A stretch of DNA of 44,682 nucleotides from Gammaproteobacteria bacterium (GCA_028598985.1 JAQRMV010000007.1:1-44682); one strand, 5' to 3'; positions 1 through 9,415 are shown, numbered from the stretch's first letter. Numbers and translations: made by a program. The notes: generated by a model not told the origin, from the letters alone.

Positions 1-72
1 CATCCAATATGAGACACTGTTAGGCTAAATTATTGAACAGTATTGTGAATTTTTTAAGGGTGTTACTATTCC

Positions 73-654
73 ATGACAAATGCAGGTGTTTTTGTAGTAC
101 AAACGGTGTTTGGGTTGTACCTAATGATGGTGCTGATCCGCTTTATGTTGCAATTAGCTAAAGCTGATTTTTACAACCCCCTTGCCCAAGCGATCGTAAA
201 AATAACCCAGCCCTTTGTTGGGCCATTACAAAAACTAATACCGCGCACCGGTCGGTTTAGTTTGGCAGCTATAATATTGGCCTTTTTGGTGCAGTTGGCT
301 GTGATTATTATGGTGTTACTAATTGTTGGTATTGTCTTGCCAAGCCCAATTGTTTTGCTGATCTGGAGTCTTATTGGTGTGGCTTCTCAAATGCTAGATT
401 TGTTATTTTTTGCAATTCTGGCGACTATTATTTTAAGCTGGTTGGCGCCCCAGGCAAATCATCCTGGTGCTTACTTGCTGCATCAACTCACGGAACCTGT
501 GATGGCCCCAGTAAGGCGTATACTACCCAATTTGGGAGGTTTGGATTTTTCACCGATCGTGGTGTTTATCGTTATTAATCTTATGGATATGTTAGTGATT
601 CAAAGTTTAGCTGCCAGTTTTGGCATGCCTCGCGGCTTGGTGCTGGGGTTATAA
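73..654 (+). CDS. yggT: YggT family integral membrane protein
   Basis: This 193-residue protein consists of two copies of the YGGT repeat, each a pair of hydrophobic segments (roughly residues 5-25 and 65-110, then 110-130 and 160-180) joined by a short basic loop. The loops carry the family-type signatures TQPFVGPLQKLIP (about 45-57) and TEPVMAPVRRILP (about 138-150). It should sit in the inner membrane. The family has been linked to osmotic tolerance and membrane protein insertion, but its molecular role is not settled. The ATG at 73 follows AAGGG about 12 nt upstream. In many gammaproteobacteria yggT follows proC; here proC lies 6 kb away. xseB starts 2 nt after this stop, so the two are probably co-transcribed. 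Confidence 0.9.
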   Translation: MTNAGVFVVQTVFGLYLMMVLIRFMLQLAKADFYNPLAQAIVKITQPFVGPLQKLIPRTGRFSLAAIILAFLVQLAVIIMVLLIVGIVLPSPIVLLIWSLIGVASQMLDLLFFAILATIILSWLAPQANHPGAYLLHQLTEPVMAPVRRILPNLGGLDFSPIVVFIVINLMDMLVIQSLAASFGMPRGLVLGL

Positions 655-656
655 TT

Positions 657-902
657 ATGGGCCAAAATAAAACCACCAAAGCGTTTAATTTTGAAACCTC
701 GTTAGCCGAACTAGAAGCCTTAGTTCAACAGATGGAACAAGGTGACTTAACCTTAGAAGATTCGCTGGCGGCGTTTGAACGCGGCATTGCTTTAACGAAG
801 GCTTGTCAAACAGCGTTGAGCGAGGCCGAACAAAAAGTCAATGTATTAATGCAAGATGCCCAAGGGCGAGTTATAGAACAACCTTTTAATCAGGAGTCTT
901 AA
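657..902 (+). CDS. xseB: Exodeoxyribonuclease VII small subunit
   Basis: The 81-residue product has the usual length of XseB, the small helical subunit that several-fold decorates the XseA catalytic subunit of exonuclease VII, which degrades single-stranded DNA. The family core FETSLAELEALVQQME followed by GDLTLEDSLAAFERGI is seen at residues 12-47. It starts 2 nt after yggT and ends 2 nt before ispA, the classic xseB-ispA-dxs arrangement. The xseA gene is not in this window. Confidence 0.95.
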   Translation: MGQNKTTKAFNFETSLAELEALVQQMEQGDLTLEDSLAAFERGIALTKACQTALSEAEQKVNVLMQDAQGRVIEQPFNQES

Positions 903-904
903 GT

Positions 905-1801
905 TTGGATTTTGATTCGCTTGAAGATTTTTTAAGCCACTCTAAAGGCAGGGTAGAGCAGTACTTAAATACCGCCATAGGGCAACGCCGTACCAGTGGC
1001 GTTTTGTCACAAGCGATGGCCTACAGCGCGGTACAAGGGGGCAAGCGGGTAAGGGCTGCTTTGGTATTTGGTGCCGCCCGTGCCTGTGGTATTGATCATG
1101 CTGGGCTTGATCCATTGGCTGCTGCCGTGGAAGCCATGCATGCGTATTCTTTAATTCACGATGATTTGCCTGCCATGGACGATGATGCGCTACGCAGAGG
1201 ACATCCAAGCAGTCATGTTGCGTTTGATGAAGCCACCGCCATTTTAGCGGGCGATGCGTTACAAGCTTTAGCTTTTGAGCTGTTGGCTGCAGCCCATGGG
1301 CCACAACTAAGCAGTGAACAATGCTTGTCTATGGTGAACTGTTTGGCGCAGGCTTCTGGCGCCAAAGGTATGGTGGCAGGACAAATGCTAGATATGGCTG
1401 CAGAACACGATGCGGTTAATTTAGCGCAGCTGGAGCAATTACATCAACTAAAAACAGGCGCTTTAATTGTTGCAAGTATCCACATTGGCGCCTTGGCGCA
1501 AAAACAAGTGAGCGCTGAGCAAATAGATAAGTTGCGTGTTTATGGGCAGGCGATCGGCCTGGCGTTTCAAGTACAAGATGACATCTTAGACATTGAAGGG
1601 GATACGCAAACACTTGGTAAGGCCCAAGGCTCAGATTTGATGAATGACAAATCAACTTACCCATCATTGCTTGGAATGACTGCCGCCAAAGCCCGGTTAA
1701 TGGAGTTGCATCAGCAGGCTATTGACGCTGTTTCTGAATTTGGTGCGTCGGCAGATCCTTTGGTTTGGCTGGCGGACTATATCGTTACCCGCAAGCATTA
1801 A
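905..1801 (+). CDS. ispA: Farnesyl diphosphate synthase (geranyltranstransferase)
   Basis: This 298-residue trans-prenyltransferase condenses IPP with DMAPP and then GPP to give farnesyl diphosphate for quinone and undecaprenyl lipid synthesis. The first aspartate-rich motif DDLPAMDDD is at residues 86-94 with RRG just after it, and the second, QVQDDILDIEGD, is near residues 220-232. GGKRVR near residue 45 is the diphosphate-binding segment. The start is a TTG at 905 placed 2 nt after the xseB stop; no ATG fits, and the sequence from residue 2 on is family-like, so translation probably depends on coupling to xseB. dxs follows 4 nt after the stop. Confidence 0.94.
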   Translation: MDFDSLEDFLSHSKGRVEQYLNTAIGQRRTSGVLSQAMAYSAVQGGKRVRAALVFGAARACGIDHAGLDPLAAAVEAMHAYSLIHDDLPAMDDDALRRGHPSSHVAFDEATAILAGDALQALAFELLAAAHGPQLSSEQCLSMVNCLAQASGAKGMVAGQMLDMAAEHDAVNLAQLEQLHQLKTGALIVASIHIGALAQKQVSAEQIDKLRVYGQAIGLAFQVQDDILDIEGDTQTLGKAQGSDLMNDKSTYPSLLGMTAAKARLMELHQQAIDAVSEFGASADPLVWLADYIVTRKH

Positions 1802-1805
1802 CAGC

Positions 1806-3608
1806 ATGTCGCCACTGATTCAGAAAATCCCTAAGCAATTGCCAGCGACCCCCCTTTTTGATCAAGTGGGGGGGGTTGTTGACCTGCGCTGTTTGAAGCC
1901 AGCACAATTACCTCAGCTGGCCTATGAATTGCGCTTGTCATTGCTCTATAGCGTGGGCCAAACAGGGGGGCACTTAGGTGCGGGTTTGGGTGTTGTAGAG
2001 CTTACTATTGCTTTGCATTATTTGCTTAACACGCCTAACGACAAGCTTATATGGGATGTAGGTCATCAATCTTATCCGCATAAAATGCTTACCGGGCGTA
2101 AAGAGGCCATGTTGACCATGCGCCAGGTCGGTGGCTTGGCGCCATTCCCCAAACGTTCAGAAAGTGTGTTTGATGCCTTTGGTGTGGGCCATGCCAGTAC
2201 CTCAATTAGCGCTTTATTAGGTATGGTCTTAGCTAGCGCTAATGCGGGTTCCCATGCCCATCATGTGGCCGTTATTGGAGACGGCGCCTTGACTGGCGGC
2301 ATGGCCTTTGAAGCGCTAAACCACATGGCGCACTGCCAAGCTAATGCGCTTATTATTGTTAACGACAATGATATGGCCATTGATGAAAATTTAGGTGGTT
2401 TAGCCACCTTTTTGGATGACCAACATGGCCATGGTGGGCCTGATCAGTGGTTCACTGCCTTAGGTTTTACTTACCGAGGCCCTATAGATGGTCACGACTT
2501 GCCTGTGTTGTTGCAAACCATTAAGCAGTTGCTGGCTATTTCTGGGCCTAAGTTATTGCACATACACACGCTAAAGGGTAAGGGTTATGGCCCAGCTGAA
2601 TTAGATCCTGTGGGTTATCATGCCCTAGGGAAAATAGACCCTGTTAATGCACTGACTCCAAAAAAACGACCCACTTATGCTCAAGTATTTGGTAAGTGGG
2701 CGTGCAGTCAAGCCGCAGCAGACGAGCGCCTGATGGCGATTACACCAGCGATGGCTGGAGGTTCTGGCTTGGAGTTTTTTGCAAAGCAATTCACTTCACG
2801 TTTTTTCGACGTGGCCATTGCCGAGCAGCATGCCCTAACTTTGGCCGCGGGTATGGCATGTGAAGGTGCTAAACCTGTTATCGCTATTTACTCCACCTTC
2901 TTGCAGCGTGGATACGATCAACTTATTCATGACATTGCGTTGCAAGAATTGGACATTTTATTGGCCATTGATCGCGCGGGTGTTGTAGGGGAAGACGGCG
3001 CCACTCACACTGGAGCCTACGATTTAGCATTCTTACGTTGTTTGCCCAATATGGTGGTGATGACGCCAAGCAGCGCTACCGAAGCTCAAGCCATGTTAGA
3101 GTTTGGGTTTTCTTATAACGGTCCAGCTTCTGTACGATACCCCCGAGGTGAGGCTTTTTCAGGTTTACCAAGCCAAGGGTTAATACCATGTCAGATAGAA
3201 ATGGGCCGCGGTAACCTTCTGCATGAGGCCCACCATGACAAAGCCGTTGCCCTCCTTAATTTTGGTGCATTATTAGCTCAAACTGCCCAGGTTGCCGAAG
3301 ACTTAGGCGCCACCTTGGTGGATATGCGGTTTGTTAAACCCATAGACGAAACGCTTTTAGAACAATTATTGGCCACCCATATTGGTTTTGTGACGATTGA
3401 AGATCATAGTCGTATTGGCGGAGCTGGGTCGGCCGTAGGTGAGTGGTTAGTGCAACAAAAAACTAATGTAAGGTTGCTGAGCTTGGGCCATTACGACGAG
3501 GCCTTGCCCCATGGTAGCCGTGACGAAGTATTGCAATATACGGGTTTATCGGGGGCGAACATGCACCATACAATTGCGGCGTGGATAGAGGAATTACTTG
3601 CTGAATAA
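1806..3608 (+). CDS. dxs: 1-deoxy-D-xylulose-5-phosphate synthase
   Basis: This thiamine-diphosphate enzyme joins pyruvate and glyceraldehyde 3-phosphate in the first step of the MEP isoprenoid pathway, feeding ispA directly upstream. Visible motifs are [16 protein letters not shown] (near residue 80), the ThDP motif GDGALTGGM followed about 30 residues on by [14 protein letters not shown], and the transketolase-like [15 protein letters not shown] in the second half. An in-frame TTG lies upstream inside ispA at 1722, but the ATG at 1806, 4 nt after the ispA stop, gives an N-terminus of family type. The 600 residues are slightly short of the usual ~620. The 3' end overlaps the 3' end of convergent ribA by 15 nt. 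Confidence 0.95.
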   Translation: MSPLIQKIPKQLPATPLFDQVGGVVDLRCLKPAQLPQLAYELRLSLLYSVGQTGGHLGAGLGVVELTIALHYLLNTPNDKLIWDVGHQSYPHKMLTGRKEAMLTMRQVGGLAPFPKRSESVFDAFGVGHASTSISALLGMVLASANAGSHAHHVAVIGDGALTGGMAFEALNHMAHCQANALIIVNDNDMAIDENLGGLATFLDDQHGHGGPDQWFTALGFTYRGPIDGHDLPVLLQTIKQLLAISGPKLLHIHTLKGKGYGPAELDPVGYHALGKIDPVNALTPKKRPTYAQVFGKWACSQAAADERLMAITPAMAGGSGLEFFAKQFTSRFFDVAIAEQHALTLAAGMACEGAKPVIAIYSTFLQRGYDQLIHDIALQELDILLAIDRAGVVGEDGATHTGAYDLAFLRCLPNMVVMTPSSATEAQAMLEFGFSYNGPASVRYPRGEAFSGLPSQGLIPCQIEMGRGNLLHEAHHDKAVALLNFGALLAQTAQVAEDLGATLVDMRFVKPIDETLLEQLLATHIGFVTIEDHSRIGGAGSAVGEWLVQQKTNVRLLSLGHYDEALPHGSRDEVLQYTGLSGANMHHTIAAWIEELLAE

Positions 3609-4184
3609 GTGGTTGAGCTTAGTGGCCTTGGTAGCAAGGTATTCACTGTTGTGGCTATTTTTTCCCACTTCTAATGCTTGACGTTGTTCTACTCCAATAC
3701 CAAGGTCTGTTAGTGCTTTAATCTTGCGAGGGTTGTTGGTCATTAATCGCACAGATTTAACTTGCAAATAATCTAGCATATCCTTGGCCATGTCATATCT
3801 GCGCATATCCGCATCAAAACCCAAACGTTCGTTGGCTTCAACGGTATCGGCCCCTTGGTCTTGCAAATTGTAGGCCTTGATTTTGTTCAATAAACCAATG
3901 CCGCGGCCTTCTTGGCGTAAGTAAAGTAGTACCCCTGTGCCTTCGGCTGCAATGCGTTTTAGTGCTTCTTGTAGTTGGTAGCCACAATCGCAGCGCATGC
4001 TGAATAAGGCGTCTCCCGTTAAGCATTCCGAATGTAGCCTTGTCAATACACCGGCACTACCCGCAAGGGCTCCCATGCTAAGTGCCACATGTTCTTTGCC
4101 TGTTTCATTATCGGCAAAGCCATGCATATCGAATGTGCCGTAAGGGGTGGGCAGCAATGAGGAGGCGATATGGGTAGTAGGCAC
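3594..4184 (-). CDS. ribA: GTP cyclohydrolase II (riboflavin synthesis)
   Basis: RibA opens the GTP imidazole ring to start riboflavin synthesis. The product shows the zinc site as SEC followed by MRCDC, the [14 protein letters not shown] segment and the [10 protein letters not shown] phosphate-binding segment. I place the start at the GTG at 4184. It is preceded by AAGGA with 6-7 nt spacing, gives 196 residues (the same length as the E. coli enzyme) and begins just before the conserved [12 protein letters not shown]. An ATG at 4247 is in frame but would add 21 residues without family likeness. It stands alone as the DHBP-free RibA type, converging on dxs and diverging from ettA. Confidence 0.92.
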   Translation of the reverse strand: MPTTHIASSLLPTPYGTFDMHGFADNETGKEHVALSMGALAGSAGVLTRLHSECLTGDALFSMRCDCGYQLQEALKRIAAEGTGVLLYLRQEGRGIGLLNKIKAYNLQDQGADTVEANERLGFDADMRRYDMAKDMLDYLQVKSVRLMTNNPRKIKALTDLGIGVEQRQALEVGKNSHNSEYLATKATKLNHLFSK

Positions 4185-4357
4185 AGAAATTCCTTCAACA
4201 ACAGCAGTGATCAAAAATATAGTCTTCCCCTTTAGTGGGGGTTGCAAACCATATCACAAGTGGCAGGATGGCAAAATACTATGGGCGTCGGTTTTCCCCT
4301 TTTAATGACGTGTCGGGGTATAATAAGCGTATATTATTGAATTGATCGGGAAATTCC
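4185..4357. promoter_or_regulatory. Divergent intergenic region ribA/ettA
   Basis: This 173-bp spacer holds the control regions of two divergent genes. A perfect TATAAT lies at 4319-4324 on the plus strand, 33 bp before the ettA ATG, but with no good -35 hexamer at standard spacing. On the minus strand a CCCC/GGGG hairpin lies ahead of ribA. I see no FMN riboswitch. Confidence 0.4.
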
Positions 4358-6016
4358 ATGGCGCAGTTTGTGTATACGATGAATCGGGTAGGAAAAGTGG
4401 TTCCTCCGAAGCGTGAAATATTAAAAGATATTTCATTATCCTTCTTTCCGGGAGCCAAAATTGGTGTCTTAGGTCTTAACGGTTCTGGTAAGTCGAGTTT
4501 GTTACGTATCATGGCGGGTGTTGATACAGAATATAACGGCGAAGCGAGGCCGCAGCCAGGCATAAAAGTAGGATACTTAGAGCAAGAGCCTCAATTAGAT
4601 GACTCTAAAACCGTACGGGAAGTAGTTGAAGAGGCAGTGTCTGAAGCTAAGGATGCGCTGACTGAACTAGATGCCGTATACGCAGCATATGCTGAACCCG
4701 ATGCGGATTTTGACGCTTTGGCAGCGCAGCAGGCTAAGCTAGAAGACATCATCCAAGCCAGCGATGCCCATAACCTAGAGCGTACCCTAGAAGTTGCAGC
4801 AGAAGCTTTACGTTTACCGAGCTGGGACGAAAAAATTGAACATTTATCCGGCGGTGAACGTCGTCGTGTAGCCTTATGTCGTTTGCTGCTAAACAAGCCA
4901 GATATGTTGTTGTTGGACGAGCCCACTAACCACTTGGATGCGGAGTCTGTGGCTTGGTTGGAGCGCTTCTTGGTCGATTACAATGGCACCGTTGTTGCCA
5001 TCACCCATGACCGCTATTTCTTAGATAACGCGGCGGGCTGGATTTTAGAGCTAGACCGTGGCCATGGTATTCCATACGAAGGTAACTACTCTTCTTGGCT
5101 TGAGCAAAAAGAAGCTCGTCTGGTACAAGAGGGCCGCCAACAAGCGTCCCATGAAAAGGCCGTGAAGTCGGAATTAGATTGGGTTCGAAGCAACGCCAAA
5201 GGTCGTCAGGCTAAATCTAAAGCTCGTTTAGCTCGCTTTGAAGAATTAAGTTCACGTGAGTTTCAAGAAAGAAACGAGACCTCCGAGATTTACATTCCGC
5301 CTGGCCCACGGTTGGGAGCTAAAGTGATTGATGTGAAGGGTGTCAGTAAAGCTTTTGGCGACAAAATGTTGGTAGAAGGGCTGGAATTCAGTATGCCCCA
5401 AGGCGCTATTGTGGGTGTTGTGGGTGGTAACGGTGCGGGTAAATCAACCTTGTTTAAGATGCTTACGGGAAGCGAGCAGCCCGATTCAGGCACCATAGAA
5501 ATAGGTGACACCGTAGAACTAGCCCATGTAGACCAGGCCCGTGAGTTAGACGGTTCTAAAACCGTGTGGGAAGAGTTATCCGATGGTCAAGACATCATTA
5601 CCGTGGGTAACTACCAAGTGCCTTCACGGGCATATGCAGGGCGCTTTAATTTTAAGGGCAATGACCAGCAGAAGTTTGTACAAGATTTGTCGGGCGGTGA
5701 GCGCAATCGCTTACACTTAGCTAAGTTGTTAAAGCAGGGTGGCAATGTATTATTGTTAGACGAGCCGACCAACGATTTGGACGTAGAAACCTTGCGCGCA
5801 CTTGAGGAGGCGTTGTTAGCCTTCCCGGGCGCGGCTATAGTAATCTCCCACGACCGTTGGTTCTTAGACCGTATTTGTACCCATACCTTGGCCTATGAAG
5901 GTGATTCTAAAGTCACTTTCTTTGAAGGAAATTATTCAGAATACGCCGAAGACTACAAGGCCCGTACAGGTAAGGATCATCAGCCTACACGGGTTAAGTA
6001 TAAAAAACTCGCTTAG
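4358..6016 (+). CDS. ettA: Energy-dependent translational throttle protein EttA (ABC-F)
   Basis: This 552-residue soluble ABC-F ATPase matches E. coli EttA (555 aa), which binds the ribosomal E site and gates entry into elongation according to ADP/ATP. There are two nucleotide-binding domains and no membrane segment. Walker A motifs are GLNGSGKSS (39-47) and GGNGAGKST (about 356-364). Signatures are LSGGERRRV (about 163) and LSGGERNRL (about 445). Walker B motifs are LLLDEPTNHLD (about 184) and LLLDEPTNDLD. The charged linker rich in Lys/Arg (about residues 250-305) between the domains is the P-site tRNA-interaction motif typical of the family. The N-terminus MAQFVYTMNRVGKVVPP is characteristic of EttA rather than Uup. 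Confidence 0.95.
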   Translation: MAQFVYTMNRVGKVVPPKREILKDISLSFFPGAKIGVLGLNGSGKSSLLRIMAGVDTEYNGEARPQPGIKVGYLEQEPQLDDSKTVREVVEEAVSEAKDALTELDAVYAAYAEPDADFDALAAQQAKLEDIIQASDAHNLERTLEVAAEALRLPSWDEKIEHLSGGERRRVALCRLLLNKPDMLLLDEPTNHLDAESVAWLERFLVDYNGTVVAITHDRYFLDNAAGWILELDRGHGIPYEGNYSSWLEQKEARLVQEGRQQASHEKAVKSELDWVRSNAKGRQAKSKARLARFEELSSREFQERNETSEIYIPPGPRLGAKVIDVKGVSKAFGDKMLVEGLEFSMPQGAIVGVVGGNGAGKSTLFKMLTGSEQPDSGTIEIGDTVELAHVDQARELDGSKTVWEELSDGQDIITVGNYQVPSRAYAGRFNFKGNDQQKFVQDLSGGERNRLHLAKLLKQGGNVLLLDEPTNDLDVETLRALEEALLAFPGAAIVISHDRWFLDRICTHTLAYEGDSKVTFFEGNYSEYAEDYKARTGKDHQPTRVKYKKLA

Positions 6017-6021
6017 GGTGT

Positions 6022-6849
6022 TTATGCCTTAAACAGCTGCGCCAACTCTTCAGAGCGATGATGAGCTGCAGCCATGGCTTGGCCACACAGTTGGCTAAAG
6101 CCGCCTTCGTTAAAGGTGTTTAAGGCTTGTTCAGTAGTACCTTTTGGTGACGTAACCGCAACCCGTAACTGGGCAGGACTTTGGTCACTTTGCTGTGCCA
6201 TCTGCGCAGCGCCTAATGCCGTTTGAATGACTAGTTGTTGTGCTGTGTCGTGGCTCAACCCTAGTTGTTCAGCGCCTGCGACCATGGCTTCCATCATTAA
6301 AAAATAGTAAGCTGGCCCACTGCCAGAAACAGCGGTAACCGCGTCAATACTAGTTTCACCTTCTACCCATATGGCCAAACCGACGGCTTGCATAATAGTG
6401 GTTGCGGTTTGTTTTTGGGCCGCAGAAACTTGATGAGTAGCAAATAACCCAGCTGCACCTTGGCCTACCAATGAAGGTGTATTGGGCATGCAGCGAACTA
6501 TAGGTGCTTTTTGGCCGAGCCAAGCTTCTATGCTATGGGCCAAAATGCCTGCAGCCACCGACACGATAAGCTGTTTTGACGCATCTACAGCAGGCGCAAT
6601 ACTGCGCACCAAGTCGGCCATCATTTGTGGCTTTACACCTAACACAATAACGTCTGCTGCTTGGCACAGGGCAAGGTTATCGGTACTGGTGTGAATGCCT
6701 GTTTGGGTAGATAGCTGTTCTAGCTTTGTTGGTGTACGGCCGCTGGCCGAAATTTTGTCTGTAGGGTACCCAGCCGCAAGCATGCCTTTGATAATAGCTT
6801 GTGCCATGTTGCCGGCGCCGATAAATGCAATGTGAGGGGTTTGTGCCAT
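6022..6849 (-). CDS. proC: Pyrroline-5-carboxylate reductase
   Basis: ProC performs the last step of proline synthesis, reducing P5C with NAD(P)H. The dinucleotide fold IAFIGAGNMAQAI is at the N-terminus, MPNTPSLVGQGAAGL is mid-protein, and the C-terminal helical domain carries VSGSGPAYYFLMMEAM and TSPKGTTEQAL. The ATG at 6849 follows AGGATA at good spacing and gives 275 residues, as expected. A longer frame from 6897 would overlap yggS and add 16 unrelated residues. yggS lies 22 nt upstream on the same strand, the usual yggS-proC pairing. The usual third member, yggT, is at the other end of this region. Confidence 0.95.
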   Translation of the reverse strand: MAQTPHIAFIGAGNMAQAIIKGMLAAGYPTDKISASGRTPTKLEQLSTQTGIHTSTDNLALCQAADVIVLGVKPQMMADLVRSIAPAVDASKQLIVSVAAGILAHSIEAWLGQKAPIVRCMPNTPSLVGQGAAGLFATHQVSAAQKQTATTIMQAVGLAIWVEGETSIDAVTAVSGSGPAYYFLMMEAMVAGAEQLGLSHDTAQQLVIQTALGAAQMAQQSDQSPAQLRVAVTSPKGTTEQALNTFNEGGFSQLCGQAMAAAHHRSEELAQLFKA

Positions 6850-6871
6850 GGGGTATCCTATAATGATGCGT

Positions 6872-7582
6872 TTAAGTAAGTGCTGTGCGAGCGCCAAAAA
6901 TGTCGGTGCCGATACGTACTATAGTTGAGCCACAAGCAATGGCGCTAGCTAGGTCGCTAGACATGCCCATAGATAACTCTTTAAGTGCAGGGTAAGTGGA
7001 TTGTAATTGATCCCGAGCTTCTGCCATTTGAGTAAAGGCACGGCGCTGACTCACTTCGCTTTGCTGCGCAGCTGGTATACACATTAACCCACAAAGAGTG
7101 AGCTTGGGTAGCTTAGATATCTGCTCTGCTAATTCATTGAGTTGCCCTAATACAACACCGCTTTTATTGGTTTCGTTGCTAATATTAACTTGTATCAAAA
7201 CCTTTAAAGGGGGCAGGTGGCTAGGGCGTTGATCGTTTAAACGGCGTGCTATCTTAATTCTATCTAAGGTATGAACCCAATTGAAGGAGGAGGCGATGGC
7301 CTTGGTTTTATTGCTTTGTATGGTGCCTATAAAATGCCATTGAATATCTTCAACGGGGCACTGCTCAATTTTTTCTAGGGCGTCTTGTAAATAGTTTTCA
7401 CCAAAGTGGCGTTGGCCATAGGCGTAGGCTTCTAGTACGTCGCTTAGTGGCTTGGTTTTGCTTACGGCCAGAAGTGTCACCTCATCAGTGTTACGGCCCG
7501 ATGATTGACAGGCCTGGGCAATACGTAAATGAATGCTGTTGAGAGCTGGGTGAATGGCATGTTGGGTAGAGGTAGGTAACAT
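6872..7582 (-). CDS. yggS: PLP homeostasis protein (YggS/PROSC family)
   Basis: This 236-residue protein is an alanine-racemase-fold PLP-binding protein without known enzymatic turnover that buffers cellular pyridoxal phosphate. The PLP lysine is in LLAVSKTKP (K42), HFGENYLQ follows near residue 80, and WHFIGTIQSNK and GLMCIP are conserved blocks. The C-terminus has LSMGMSSDLASAI and the phosphate-binding VRIGTDIFGAR. It lies directly upstream of proC. The ATG at 7582 has no clear ribosome-binding site, but the family N-terminus begins near here. Confidence 0.94.
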   Translation of the reverse strand: MLPTSTQHAIHPALNSIHLRIAQACQSSGRNTDEVTLLAVSKTKPLSDVLEAYAYGQRHFGENYLQDALEKIEQCPVEDIQWHFIGTIQSNKTKAIASSFNWVHTLDRIKIARRLNDQRPSHLPPLKVLIQVNISNETNKSGVVLGQLNELAEQISKLPKLTLCGLMCIPAAQQSEVSQRRAFTQMAEARDQLQSTYPALKELSMGMSSDLASAIACGSTIVRIGTDIFGARTALT

Positions 7583-7706
7583 AAGGTAGATAGCATAAGA
7601 AAGTGAGGTTAAGGCTCACAAGTAAGCGATATTTGCTATGGTAACAATTCTAGCAACGCTCTCATAGCTTTGTGTATTGTCTAAAAAATTGCAACACAAG
7701 GACTTA

Positions 7707-7754
7707 AAGTTAATACTAAGCGACCCACTCTTAGACCAATAAGAGTATTAACTT
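7707..7754. repeat. Perfect 11-bp inverted repeat with nested shorter dyads (operator-like)
   Basis: AAGTTAATACT (7707-7717) and AGTATTAACTT (7744-7754) are exact reverse complements separated by 26 nt. Inside this span lies a second perfect dyad, CTCTTA (7728-7733) and TAAGAG (7740-7745), and also CTAAG (7716-7720) with CTTAG (7730-7734). The block lies between divergent yggS and the ABC-transporter genes, ending 14 nt before the -35 box of the promoter at 7769. It is therefore placed like an activator or repressor operator rather than a terminator. The regulator is not evident from the sequence. Confidence 0.7.
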
Positions 7755-7768
7755 GAGGTTAACGGCCG

Positions 7769-7798
7769 TTGTCAATATCATGGGCGGCTGTTTATATT
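7769..7798 (+). promoter_or_regulatory. Sigma70-like promoter of transporter-dehydrogenase unit
   Basis: TTGTCA (7769-7774) and TATATT (7793-7798) are separated by 18 nt. The expected transcription start near 7805 would give a 5' leader of about 26 nt before the ATG at 7831. Confidence 0.5.
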
Positions 7799-7830
7799 GT
7801 GAAAATAGCCCCACTGCATCTGGATCCATT

Positions 7831-8595
7831 ATGACTTTAGCCCTATCCATTACAGATTTACACAAAAGCTTTAATGAAAACGAAGTTATTAAAGGTATGT
7901 CACTAGAAGCCAACAAAGGCGATGTGATTTCGTTAATCGGAGCCAGTGGTTCAGGCAAAAGTACTTTCTTACGTTGCATTAATTTATTAGAAACACCAAA
8001 TAATGGTGAGGTTCGAGTGAATGGCGAGTTGCTGGAAATGAAGGTTGATCGTAAAGGCAACCGTGTACCGGCAGATCAGAAACAAGTAGACCGTATACGT
8101 ACTAAGCTAGGTATGGTATTCCAGAGCTTTAATCTGTGGAGCCATATGACCATTTTGGAAAATATAATGGAAGCTCCCGTACATGTATTAGGCCAATCAA
8201 AACCCGAAGCCCATGCCAACGCCATGTTGCTTTTAGAAAAAGTAGGCATTGCCGACAAAGCACACCAATACCCCGATCACTTGTCTGGTGGCCAACAACA
8301 ACGTGCAGCTATTGCTCGTGCGCTTGCTATGGACCCAGAAGTTATGTTGTTTGACGAGCCGACCTCGGCCCTAGATCCAGAGTTAGTGGGCGAGGTGCTT
8401 AAGGTTATGCGTCAGCTAGCGGCAGAAGGCCGTACCATGATCGTAGTGACCCATGAAATGACCTTTGCCCGTGAAGTGTCATCAAAAGTTGTTTTCCTTC
8501 ATCAAGGATTGATAGAAGAGCAGGGCACGCCGGAAGAAGTGTTCCAAAATCCGAAATCAGAGCGATGCCGTCAATTTTTGGCTTCGAGCTATTAA
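7831..8595 (+). CDS. Polar amino-acid ABC transporter ATPase (HisP/AotP/OccP type)
   Basis: This 254-residue cytoplasmic ATPase belongs to the polar amino-acid uptake family. It shows Walker [11 protein letters not shown] (36-45), the Q-loop [13 protein letters not shown], the signature [15 protein letters not shown], Walker [15 protein letters not shown] and the H-loop [12 protein letters not shown]. The insertion with VDRKGNRVP before the Q-loop is typical of the HisP/OccP/AotP branch for histidine, arginine, ornithine or octopine. The ATG at 7831 is preferred to an in-frame TTG at 7753 because the family N-terminus starts there and the TTG would precede the promoter. It is first of seven same-strand genes. 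A 5-bp hairpin with a T6 loop (8599-8614) separates it from the binding-protein gene. Confidence 0.93.
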   Translation: MTLALSITDLHKSFNENEVIKGMSLEANKGDVISLIGASGSGKSTFLRCINLLETPNNGEVRVNGELLEMKVDRKGNRVPADQKQVDRIRTKLGMVFQSFNLWSHMTILENIMEAPVHVLGQSKPEAHANAMLLLEKVGIADKAHQYPDHLSGGQQQRAAIARALAMDPEVMLFDEPTSALDPELVGEVLKVMRQLAAEGRTMIVVTHEMTFAREVSSKVVFLHQGLIEEQGTPEEVFQNPKSERCRQFLASSY

Positions 8596-8648
8596 TCCTA
8601 GCCTTTTTTGGCTAACTATAACCACAATAAATGAACGATGAGGTTCTT

Positions 8649-9404
8649 ATGAAAAAACTAATTGCTGCTGCGTTAACTGCAAGTGCTTTGACCATGTCTT
8701 TGGGTGCTGTTGCGTCTGACACAATCTTAATGGGTACTGAAGGTGCATACCCTCCGTACAACTACTACGACAGTGACAACAACCTCATTGGTTTTGACAT
8801 TGAAGTAGGCGACGCCCTTTGTGCTGCTATGGAAGCAGACTGTAAGTGGGTTACCTCTGACTGGGACGGTATTATCCCAGCTTTACTAGCTAAAAAATTC
8901 GACACTATCCTTGCTTCTATGTCTATTACAGACGAGCGCAAGCAAAAGATCGACTTCACTAACAAGTACTACAACACGCCTAACCGTTTCATCCGTGCTA
9001 CAGGTTCTAGCACAGAAGCTACTTCTGGCATGATCGTGGGTGTTCAAAGTTCTACTGTTCAAGAAAATTACCTACGTGGCGAGTTTGGCGACATCTTAGA
9101 AATTCGTACATACGGTGCTCAAGAAGAGGCTAATCTAGACTTTTCTGCTGGCCGTGTTGATTTGTTGTTTGTTGACGTGATTGTTGGTGACGAGATGATG
9201 AAGGCTTCTGGCATTGAAGGCGAATTCTTTGGTCCGGACATTGCTAACTCTAAGTACTTTGGTGCGGGCGCTGGTATCGGTGTGCGTCAGGAAGACACTG
9301 AGTTGCGTGATCGCATGAACAAAGCTCTAGAACAGATCCTAGCTGACGGCACATACGATGCTATAAGCAACAAGTGGTTTGGTTTTAGTGTTTACGGTGG
9401 TTAA
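8649..9404 (+). CDS. Periplasmic polar amino-acid binding protein
   Basis: This is a family 3 solute-binding protein of 251 residues. A Sec signal peptide (KK, then a hydrophobic run, AVA|SD cleavage near residue 22) is followed by [22 protein letters not shown] and [14 protein letters not shown]. The arginine in the last motif normally clamps the ligand carboxylate, and [12 protein letters not shown] supplies the aspartate for the amino group, so the ligand should carry an alpha-amino-acid head. Two cysteines (LCAAMEADC) match the disulphide of LAO/HisJ proteins. The ATG at 8649 follows AGG; a frame from 8631 adds six residues before the signal peptide. Codons are noticeably biased to C-ending Asn, Asp, Tyr and Phe, unlike the neighbours, suggesting high expression. 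Confidence 0.93.
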   Translation: MKKLIAAALTASALTMSLGAVASDTILMGTEGAYPPYNYYDSDNNLIGFDIEVGDALCAAMEADCKWVTSDWDGIIPALLAKKFDTILASMSITDERKQKIDFTNKYYNTPNRFIRATGSSTEATSGMIVGVQSSTVQENYLRGEFGDILEIRTYGAQEEANLDFSAGRVDLLFVDVIVGDEMMKASGIEGEFFGPDIANSKYFGAGAGIGVRQEDTELRDRMNKALEQILADGTYDAISNKWFGFSVYGG

Positions 9405-9415
9405 TTAGCCATTGT

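Noticed and set aside
16-41. ACTGTT/AACAGT dyad upstream of yggT as a LexA box
   Set aside because: The spacing (14 nt between 6-bp arms) does not match the CTGT-N8-ACAG LexA pattern.
942-1304. Open frame antisense to ispA (one of many antisense frames over real genes)
   Set aside because: Its sequence is rich in His, Gln and Arg without family likeness and lies wholly opposite a well-supported gene.
6850-6897. Extended proC start overlapping yggS
   Set aside because: The ATG at 6849 has a ribosome-binding site and the family N-terminus; the extension would overlap the yggS end.
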